NCBI GenBank assembly: GCA_017620315.1 | Contig: JAFZQQ010000270.1 | Span: forward strand, 1 to 5,854 | Direction of reading: 5' to 3' | Length of the DNA stretch: 5,854 nt | Source: Oscillospiraceae bacterium | Lineage (GTDB): Bacteria > Bacillota > Clostridia > Oscillospirales > Oscillospiraceae | Part shown: positions 1 to 4,468 of the stretch, piece after piece | How the letters are laid out: every line of letters begins with the position of its first letter | Numbering within the stretch: the stretch's first letter is position 1 | Translations under genes and position numbers: made by a program | Notes under the pieces: model-generated | Told to the model about the DNA's origin: nothing | The model's database searches: none | The model's input: the letters and a program-made list of their open reading frames with translations, nothing else

Positions 1-2
1 AC

Positions 3-1577
3 TCCAATGGCAGGATCGAGATCAAGGACCTTGAGCCGGGCATCACGATCACGGCCAAGGAGCTGCGCGCCGCGGACGGATATGTGCTCGACAGCACACC
101 TAAGTCCATTGAAATCAAGTCCGGCGACGTGCAGGAGCTGACGTTCTACAACAGCCCCTGCGGCACGCTCAAGATCATCAAGCGCGACCGCGCGACGGGC
201 GCCGTTTTGAAGGGCGCGGAGTTCGAGATCTGCTACGCCAACGGCGAGTTCGTCGGCAACCTCGGCGGCACTGTCACATCGAACGGCAGATACGTCACCG
301 ACGAGCGCGGCGAGATCGTCATTACGGGTCTCCATCCCTCGACCATCGTAATTCGGGAACTCCGGGCGCCGGACGGATACCTCCTCGACAACGCCCCGGT
401 CACGGTGGAGGTCAAGGCGAACGACACCCAGACCATCGACATTTTCAATGATTCCACGCAGACGCTCACCATTCAGAAGTTCATCACGGACACCACGAAG
501 CCCATCGCGGGCGTTACGTTCCTCATTACCGACAGCTCCGGCGCGGTTCTCGGTCCGAACAACGGCATTTATACCACGGACAAGAACGGTCGCATCACGC
601 TGACCGGGCTGACGCCGGGAACGACGATCACCGCGAAGGAGACCAAGACCGTCGCAGGCTTTGTGCTGGATACGACGCCGCAAAGCATCCTTGTGAAGCA
701 GGGCGAGGCGCAGACGTTGACCTTCTACAACAGTCCCGAAGGCGGGCTGGAGATCATCAAGGTGAGCGCCGCGGACAAGACCAAACGGCTCAGCGGCGTT
801 ACGTTTGAGATCCGCCGCATGGACGACGCGCTGGTCGATACCGTCACGACGGGCGACAACGGCCGCGTCCACGTCAATCTGGACGCCGGCGACTATTACG
901 CGCTGGAGATCGAAGGCGTGAAGGGCTTCAAGGTCGACACGACGCCGCACTACTTTTCCATCAAGGACGGCGAAAACACGACGTTGACCGTCGCCAACAC
1001 CCCGTACAGCGGCATCGAGATCCACAAGATCGACGCGAATACGGGCAAGGGCATTTACGGCGCCAAGTTCCTGCTCTACGACGCGGAAAAACACCCGGTC
1101 GGCGAGTATGTCACGGATCAGAACGGCTACATCTATATCGACGACCTGACTCGCGACGGCAAATACTTCATCCGGGAGCTGGAGTGCGAGGGCTATAACG
1201 TGGATACGCAGATCAAAACGGTCATGGTGAAGGCGGGCGAGGTCATTCAGATCGAATGGAAAAATACCCCGATTACAGGACAGATTCAGGTCTATAAGTA
1301 CGCGGCGGAGTACAACCCCGTGACCTTCACGGCGGCGGGCTCGCCGCTCGCCGGCGCGGTCTTTGAGATCGTCGAGGTTCGCAGCGGCAAGGTCGTGGAC
1401 TATATCACGACAGACGCCCGCGGCGTCGCCGCCTCCAAGCCGCTGCCGCTGCGCCGCTATCAGGTCAAGGAGGTAACGGCACCTGCTTACTGGCAGATCG
1501 ACCCGACTGTGCATGACGTGACGCTCGAATACCCGAGCCAGATCATCAAGGTCTCGTCCTACGACAAGCCGGCGCAG
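3..1577 (+). repeat. Tandem CnaB-like protein repeats (one partial and five full units)
   Basis: Unit boundaries read from the recurring first strand are about 3-161 (partial), 162-461, 462-743, 744-1010, 1011-1277 and 1278-1577, giving 89 to 100 residues per full unit. Recurrent landmarks are a lysine in the opening strand, TTD.NG or TD.NG turns mid-unit, a K/R-E motif, a GY/GF-x-LD or VD stretch, and a closing N-T/S-P. The units are divergent at the DNA level, so this is mainly a protein-domain array and not a simple DNA repeat. Confidence 0.8.
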
Positions 1578-2114
1578 CTCGGCGTCAGCATCACCAAGCG
1601 CGGCAACGCGCAGGTGCAGGCAGGCGAGCAGATGCGCTACACGATCACGGTTGCCAATACCTCCAACGTGCCGCTGGAAAACTACTTCTGGCACGACCGC
1701 ATCCCGACCGATGTGGCGACGGCCATGACGCTCACGACCGGCACCTACAGCGCGCGGCTCACCTACCGCATCCTCTATAAGACCTCGGGCAACAGCTCGT
1801 ATCAGGTGCTTGCGTCGAACCTCGTGACGACCAACAACTACTCGTTCTCGCTCAACGCCATCCCGACGCAGGCCGGCGAGCGCGTGACCGACGTGTACTT
1901 TGACTTTGGCAAGGTGCCTGTCGGCTTCCAGAGCGTCGCGTCCCCGACGCTCACCGTCTGCGTGGACGGCAACGCCGCGAACAACTACACGATGATCAAT
2001 CGCGTGGAGACAGGCGGCAAGTACGGCGGGACGTGGGAAACCGCCACGGCAAGCTGGACGACGATCATCGTCAACCTTAACACACCGCCGACGCTGCCCA
2101 AGACGGGCTACTAA
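3..2114 (+). CDS. CnaB/SpaA-type multi-domain surface protein, 5'-truncated by the window, C-terminus LPKTGY
   Basis: A partial gene whose reading frame is open from base 3, so the true start lies outside the window; a GTG at 84 is only an internal valine codon. The visible 703 residues form one half and five complete CnaB-like units (tandem units to about 1577). Each full unit opens with a strand such as LKIIKRD or GIEIHKID carrying a lysine, has a glutamate in motifs like IRELRAPDGY or AKETKTVAGF, and closes with FYNSP- or NTP-like asparagine motifs. This is the Lys/Glu/Asn set of isopeptide-forming Cna-B and SpaA pilin folds. From about 1578 a different domain of roughly 178 residues resembles DUF11-type beta repeats (start LGVSITKRG, then YTITVANTS). 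The protein ends LPKTGY with no membrane segment or basic tail. Proteins of this form occur in Tn1549-like ICEs of Clostridia (family recollection). A surface adhesin or pilin-like role in conjugation is inferred. Fold assignment is firm, function less so. Confidence 0.9.
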   Translation, partial: SNGRIEIKDLEPGITITAKELRAADGYVLDSTPKSIEIKSGDVQELTFYNSPCGTLKIIKRDRATGAVLKGAEFEICYANGEFVGNLGGTVTSNGRYVTDERGEIVITGLHPSTIVIRELRAPDGYLLDNAPVTVEVKANDTQTIDIFNDSTQTLTIQKFITDTTKPIAGVTFLITDSSGAVLGPNNGIYTTDKNGRITLTGLTPGTTITAKETKTVAGFVLDTTPQSILVKQGEAQTLTFYNSPEGGLEIIKVSAADKTKRLSGVTFEIRRMDDALVDTVTTGDNGRVHVNLDAGDYYALEIEGVKGFKVDTTPHYFSIKDGENTTLTVANTPYSGIEIHKIDANTGKGIYGAKFLLYDAEKHPVGEYVTDQNGYIYIDDLTRDGKYFIRELECEGYNVDTQIKTVMVKAGEVIQIEWKNTPITGQIQVYKYAAEYNPVTFTAAGSPLAGAVFEIVEVRSGKVVDYITTDARGVAASKPLPLRRYQVKEVTAPAYWQIDPTVHDVTLEYPSQIIKVSSYDKPAQLGVSITKRGNAQVQAGEQMRYTITVANTSNVPLENYFWHDRIPTDVATAMTLTTGTYSARLTYRILYKTSGNSSYQVLASNLVTTNNYSFSLNAIPTQAGERVTDVYFDFGKVPVGFQSVASPTLTVCVDGNAANNYTMINRVETGGKYGGTWETATASWTTIIVNLNTPPTLPKTGY
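2094..2111 (+). other. Sortase-type LPKTG motif followed by one residue and stop
   Basis: The last six codons encode L-P-K-T-G-Y and are followed directly by TAA. LPXTG is the substrate motif of class A and pilin sortases. A standard cell-wall sorting signal continues with a hydrophobic segment of about 20 residues and a basic tail; both are absent here, and the next bases go straight into a terminator. Confidence 0.8.
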
Positions 2115-2125
2115 GGTAATATAAG

Positions 2126-2167
2126 AGCAGGGCAGGGAGCTTTTTCACAACTCTCTGCCCTGCTTTT
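2126..2167 (+). terminator. Rho-independent terminator after the surface-protein gene
   Basis: AGCAGGGCAGGGAG (2126-2139) pairs with CTCTCTGCCCTGCT (2151-2164) over 14 positions with one G-U wobble, across an 11-base loop, followed by a short T run (2164-2167). It begins 12 bases after the surface-protein stop codon. Its end touches the stop codon of the convergent toxin gene, so the hairpin may also end that transcript, though on that strand the run after the stem is less T-rich. Confidence 0.82.
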
Positions 2168-2613
2168 CAGCTATCTGAATCCTTGCTCGGGAACAACAGC
2201 TTGACAAACTCGGAAGGGGAATAGACATTGACCGGCGAGCCGACATAGTCTTTTGTGTTCCGTGTGACGATGCAATCGACGTCCGAGCGCGCGGCGCTCT
2301 CAATCATAACAGCGTCCTCAAAATCGGGACTGTTTGAGGTGATGGCCTTTCGGCAATCTATCGCCTGTGTGTCAAGAAGCTCAAACAGCGTGAACAGCTT
2401 GCCGACGATACTGCGGGCTTTCGCATCCGCACCTTCCTGCCCAGAGAAGAGACGGCGCGCAAAATAGTGGATGTCTGTTGCTTCCTTGGCGGTGATGCAG
2501 CCTGTCACTTGCTTATTCGCCGCTGCGCGGAATATCACCTGTCCGTCCTCGCACCATGGCTCTCGGCTCTGCAGCACGTCTACAATGACGTTCGTATCCA
2601 GCAAAGCCCTCAT
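2167..2613 (-). CDS. PIN-domain ribonuclease toxin (VapC-like) of a type II toxin-antitoxin pair
   Basis: A 148-residue protein with the pattern of a PIN-domain nuclease, most like the PIN_3 group. The opening strand MRALLDTNVIVDVL supplies the first metal-binding Asp (D6). Glu44 lies in TAKEATDIHYF, Asp100 in DFEDAVMIESA, and DCIVTRNTKDY (113-123) gives the C-terminal Asn/Asp cluster. All acidic positions expected for Mg-dependent RNA cleavage appear intact, and the length is normal for the family. Such toxins cut tRNA or other RNA and are neutralised by the upstream gene's product. The start codon overlaps the antitoxin stop as ATGA, and no strong ribosome binding site precedes it, so translation is probably coupled to the antitoxin. 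The specific RNA target cannot be read from sequence. Confidence 0.9.
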   Translation of the reverse strand: MRALLDTNVIVDVLQSREPWCEDGQVIFRAAANKQVTGCITAKEATDIHYFARRLFSGQEGADAKARSIVGKLFTLFELLDTQAIDCRKAITSNSPDFEDAVMIESAARSDVDCIVTRNTKDYVGSPVNVYSPSEFVKLLFPSKDSDS

Positions 2614-2825
2614 AAAGCGTCCGACCTTTCCTTCATGGCCTCGTCGAAGGTCATTGTTGAGGGGAGAGCGCCAAAGAGCGATTCCGCAGTCTCCACGCGG
2701 TCTTGGAAGGGATTGGTCAGTTTGGCAACCACACGACCGTACTGTGTGATAAAAATATCTTCTTTTTCCGCAAGCTGAAGATACTTGCTGAGATTGGCTT
2801 TCAGCTCAGTTGCCGTGATGGACAT
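2610..2825 (-). CDS. Phd/YefM-family antitoxin
   Basis: A 71-residue protein starting MSITATELKANLSKYLQLAEK, the typical N-terminal DNA-binding fold of Phd/YefM antitoxins, followed by the characteristic strand pair IFITQYGRVVAKL. The C-terminal part (about residues 45-71, LFGALPSTMTFDEAMKERSDAL) is the likely toxin-wrapping region. I chose ATG at 2825 over an upstream in-frame GTG at 2834 because AAGGAGG (2840-2834) lies 8 bases before the ATG and includes the first G of that GTG. It heads a two-gene operon with the PIN toxin (ATGA overlap). Antitoxins of this family repress their own promoter, usually better with toxin bound; a matching operator candidate sits in the promoter just upstream. 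Confidence 0.9.
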   Translation of the reverse strand: MSITATELKANLSKYLQLAEKEDIFITQYGRVVAKLTNPFQDRVETAESLFGALPSTMTFDEAMKERSDAL

Positions 2826-2855
2826 GACTCGCACCTCCTTGTATGTTGTGCTATT

Positions 2856-2884
2856 ATTATACGCAATTCGTCCGATTATGTCAA
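2856..2884 (-). promoter_or_regulatory. Consensus sigma-A promoter of the toxin-antitoxin operon
   Basis: On the minus strand TTGACA (2884-2879) and TATAAT (2861-2856) are both perfect consensus hexamers with a 17-bp spacer. The predicted start of transcription is near 2849, giving a leader of about 24 bases that contains the AAGGAGG site before the antitoxin ATG. Confidence 0.88.
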
Positions 2885-2898
2885 TGCTGTCGGACGAA
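2867..2898. promoter_or_regulatory. 9-bp inverted repeat around the -35 box, candidate antitoxin operator
   Basis: TTCGTCCGA (2867-2875) and TCGGACGAA (2890-2898) are exact inverted copies separated by 14 bp. The -35 hexamer of the toxin-antitoxin promoter lies in the gap, and the dyad centre (2882.5) falls within it. The arm centres are 23 bp apart, about two helical turns, as expected for two dimer-contacted half-sites on one DNA face. Binding by the Phd/YefM protein is inferred from its family's autoregulation. Confidence 0.65.
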
Positions 2899-2940
2899 AT
2901 AACAAAACAAGGTGTTTTTGCTTACACATGAATAAGCCTC

Positions 2941-2969
2941 TTGACAATATGATATATAGCTGATATAAT
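2941..2969 (+). promoter_or_regulatory. Consensus sigma-A promoter of the XRE/DUF4262 operon
   Basis: TTGACA (2941-2946) and TATAAT (2964-2969) are perfect hexamers with a 17-bp spacer, and TG at 2961-2962 adds an extended -10 element. Predicted transcription start is near 2976, about 33 bases before the XRE start codon. Confidence 0.9.
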
Positions 2970-2989
2970 TATATCACGCTTATATCATA
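2948..2989. promoter_or_regulatory. 42-bp concentric dyad with four TGATATA half-sites, candidate XRE operator
   Basis: TGATATA occurs at 2950-2956 and 2961-2967, and its inverse TATATCA at 2970-2976 and 2981-2987. The inner pair forms the perfect 16-bp palindrome TGATATAATTATATCA (2961-2976). The outer arms TATGATATA (2948-2956) and TATATCATA (2981-2989) share the same centre, 2968.5. Same-direction sites are 11 bp apart, one helical turn. The array covers the spacer, -10 box and start point, so binding should block transcription. The XRE protein encoded immediately downstream is the obvious candidate ligand, by inference. Confidence 0.75.
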
Positions 2990-3008
2990 CAAAAAGGAGA
3001 AACCGAAG

Positions 3009-3488
3009 ATGACAAAGCATGAAGCGTATATGTACGGCTGGGTATTCGGCAGGCTTGAAATGGCTCTGGAAAGTGTGAGGACATATGACCAAACAGGGTT
3101 CAAAATGGAGCAGGCAGCCAAGCGCCCCATGACGGGGAACGCTCTGATATTAGCTGCGGCAGCGCGAGAACATCTGCTCCGCGGAGAGTTGGACCGACAA
3201 ATTGCGAGCGCGCTCAATGAGATATCGGCGGATGATCTGCCTGTTGAAGTTGAGCCAGTGGTATCAGCTGAATTACAGGGATCATGGATGCTCGGCAGGT
3301 ATCAGGGAGTCACTGGAAAGTTCAAATCATCATATGACATTGCCAGCAAGAGAAAGGAAAAAGGAATGTCTCAGGCTGAGCTTGCCAGACAGCTTGGAAC
3401 GACGCAAGCGGCTGTCTCCCGATGGGAGAACGGAACGGTGCAGCCGAGTGAGGAAAGCCTTGGAAAGATAAGAGAGATTTTAGGCTGA
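3009..3488 (+). CDS. XRE-family regulator with an unrecognised N-terminal region
   Basis: A 159-residue protein. The C-terminal 50 residues are a clear XRE/HTH_3 domain: SSYDIASKRKEKGMSQAELA, then the helix-turn-helix at about 120-142 with TTQAAVSRWENG, ending in a last helix at LGKIREILG. The N-terminal 100 residues are mostly helical by composition and match no family I can name. They contain two similar short motifs, YGWVFGRLE (9-17) and QGSWMLGRYQ (90-99). Having the HTH at the C-terminus is less usual for small XRE repressors and suggests the N-terminal part senses a ligand or binds a partner. The start is supported by AAGGAG (2994-2999) nine bases before the ATG. The DUF4262 gene follows after 38 bases and is probably co-transcribed. 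Autorepression through the four-site operator is likely. Confidence 0.88.
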   Translation: MTKHEAYMYGWVFGRLEMALESVRTYDQTGFKMEQAAKRPMTGNALILAAAAREHLLRGELDRQIASALNEISADDLPVEVEPVVSAELQGSWMLGRYQGVTGKFKSSYDIASKRKEKGMSQAELARQLGTTQAAVSRWENGTVQPSEESLGKIREILG

Positions 3489-3526
3489 ACGTCAGGACTG
3501 CTTAGGAAGAAAGGAATCAAGCCGAA

Positions 3527-3973
3527 ATGAATAAAAAAGAGAATCTGAACCGGAAACCTGACTGGCTGGTGATCATGACAAAGAACGGAGCGATCTGCAC
3601 GGTGTGCGGAAAACCTGACTATCCTTTTCTGAACGGCATCTGTCATTCGTTCACGAAGGGCCTGAAGGCGCACTATGGGCACCCGGAGTTTGAGCTTGTC
3701 ATAGACTTAGAGCCAAGACAGATCATGGGTATCCTGAATAATCTTGGTTACATGGTCCGCGACGGGCGTAAGTTCCATGACGGAGAGACCGTTGATGGCG
3801 TCTGTGCCAGTATACCGATCAAGCTGATCAAGAGCCCGGACTCCGCTAAACTGCGCGTTGTTTTCCCTGACGAGCAGGGAAGATGGCCAGAGGACGAAGG
3901 CTGTGAAGAGCTTTTTAAGCTTCAAAAGCTGCCTCTCAGCGCACTGGAAAGCGGCACGGCTCATACGCACTAA
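3527..3973 (+). CDS. DUF4262 domain protein
   Basis: A 148-residue protein that I assign to DUF4262 from remembered family motifs. These are the segment CHSFTKGLKAHYGHPEFEL (39-57), corresponding to the family's 'YTiGL...gHPEl' stretch; ILNNLGYMVRDGRKFHDGE (69-87), then TVDGV (88-92), corresponding to the 'G..f..Gd.v.g' stretch; and VVFPDEQGRWPEDEGC (111-126), corresponding to 'pD..GrfPw..g'. A CTVC pair (Cys24, Cys27) near the N-terminus could be half of a metal or redox site. No signal peptide or membrane segment is seen, so it should be cytoplasmic. The biochemical role of DUF4262 is not established to my knowledge. AAGGAA (3511-3516) precedes the ATG by 10 bases. It is the second gene of the XRE operon; I see no strong + strand terminator directly after it. 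Confidence 0.8.
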   Translation: MNKKENLNRKPDWLVIMTKNGAICTVCGKPDYPFLNGICHSFTKGLKAHYGHPEFELVIDLEPRQIMGILNNLGYMVRDGRKFHDGETVDGVCASIPIKLIKSPDSAKLRVVFPDEQGRWPEDEGCEELFKLQKLPLSALESGTAHTH

Positions 3974-4054
3974 AAACGGAAAAAACGGTAGACCGATAAG
4001 ATATTTCGACAGAAAATGACGGCGGGGAAGTGCTGAAAAGAATAACGGAACTAG

Positions 4055-4090
4055 AAAAAAGGGCGGTCCGTTCCATCACGGATCGCCCTT
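4055..4090 (-). terminator. Rho-independent terminator of the small minus-strand gene
   Basis: Reading the minus strand, AAGGGCGATCCG (4090-4079) pairs with CGGACCGCCCTT (4070-4059) across an 8-base loop. One position of the 12 is a mismatch on this strand (A opposite C). The stem is followed by a T run from the six A's at 4055-4060. It begins about 20 bases after the stop codon of the 4111-4389 gene. The + strand transcript forms the same stem with a G-U wobble but has no T run after it, so it is a weak terminator for the XRE/DUF4262 operon. Confidence 0.78.
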
Positions 4091-4110
4091 GGTCTATCAA
4101 TTCCAGTCTG

Positions 4111-4389
4111 TTAAGCGTTGCGGAGCATCGCCCGCGTCTTGACGCGGAGCTGCGTATAGTCGCGGTAGCCTTCTTTGTGAAAGCTGGTGCATTGTCCGGG
4201 ATCGGCAAGCTCCAGCGCGCTTTCGATGCGCTTTAAGTCGATGGCACAGACGCTGCCAGACTCCAAATGCTGATGAACGGTCAGATATGCGTTTTGCAGC
4301 GACGGGTCGGCCATTCTCGGATAAAGCGTGCCGATAACCGCGTCGATCAAGGTGATCTCCTCGGTGGTATAGCGCATGGAATCGCTCAT
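4111..4389 (-). CDS. Small protein of unknown function (92 aa)
   Basis: I do not recognise this protein. It has 92 residues, starts MSDSMRYTTEEITLIDAVIG, and appears largely helical with no membrane segment or signal peptide. The middle contains AIDLKRIESALELADPG (49-65), an amphipathic helix candidate, and the C-terminus is basic (LRVKTRAMLRNA). It is accepted as real because every expression signal is present on the minus strand: a promoter at 4430-4458, a GGAGGG site (4404-4399) nine bases before the ATG, and a hairpin terminator after the stop. A longer overlapping reading frame on the same strand (4097-4489) is rejected because it runs through that promoter and has no comparable start site. 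It is transcribed divergently from the C39-like gene. Confidence 0.72.
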   Translation of the reverse strand: MSDSMRYTTEEITLIDAVIGTLYPRMADPSLQNAYLTVHQHLESGSVCAIDLKRIESALELADPGQCTSFHKEGYRDYTQLRVKTRAMLRNA

Positions 4390-4429
4390 ATTGTGGTTCC
4401 CTCCAGTTCACATAACAAACACTGGTGTC

Positions 4430-4458
4430 AGTATAGCAAAACGACCATATTATGTAAA
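4430..4458 (-). promoter_or_regulatory. Promoter of the small minus-strand gene
   Basis: On the minus strand TTTACA (4458-4453) and TATACT (4435-4430) each match the consensus at five of six positions, with a 17-bp spacer. The predicted start is near 4423, leaving a leader of about 34 bases. The -35 box overlaps the ribosome binding site of the divergent C39-like gene (4456-4463). Confidence 0.72.
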
Positions 4459-4463
4459 GGAGG
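4456..4463 (+). promoter_or_regulatory. Ribosome binding site that fixes the GTG start of the C39-like gene
   Basis: AAAGGAGG is a near-perfect anti-16S match five bases before GTG 4469. The ATG at 4467, two bases before the GTG and overlapping it, is followed at once by TGA and cannot be the start. Confidence 0.85.
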
Positions 4464-4468
4464 CAAAT

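Noticed and set aside
84..2114. GTG at 84 as the start of the surface-protein gene
   Set aside because: The frame is open and CnaB-like back to base 3, no ribosome binding site precedes 84, and starting there would cut a unit in half.
2920..2937. GCTTA...TAAGC inverted repeat upstream of the XRE promoter
   Set aside because: Five-base arms with an 8-base gap in AT-rich DNA are expected by chance, and it does not align with the stronger dyads on either side.
2467..2963. Several short plus-strand open frames opposite the toxin-antitoxin genes
   Set aside because: None has a ribosome binding site, and all are shadows of the well-supported minus-strand antitoxin and toxin genes or run through their promoter.
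3974..4054. Terminator or small gene directly after the DUF4262 gene
   Set aside because: Only short A-rich runs and a 4-base CGGT/ACCG pairing with a 2-base loop are present; no hairpin with a T run on the + strand and no supported reading frame.
4407..4437. Plus-strand promoter TTCACA / TATAGC before the C39-like gene
   Set aside because: The spacer is 19 bp and the -10 box matches only four of six positions, so it is too weak to annotate; it is discussed as a possibility only.
4376..4468. ATG at 4376 as start of the C39-like gene
   Set aside because: No ribosome binding site; the extra 31 residues lie antisense to the small gene and its promoter, whereas GTG 4469 has a near-perfect site.
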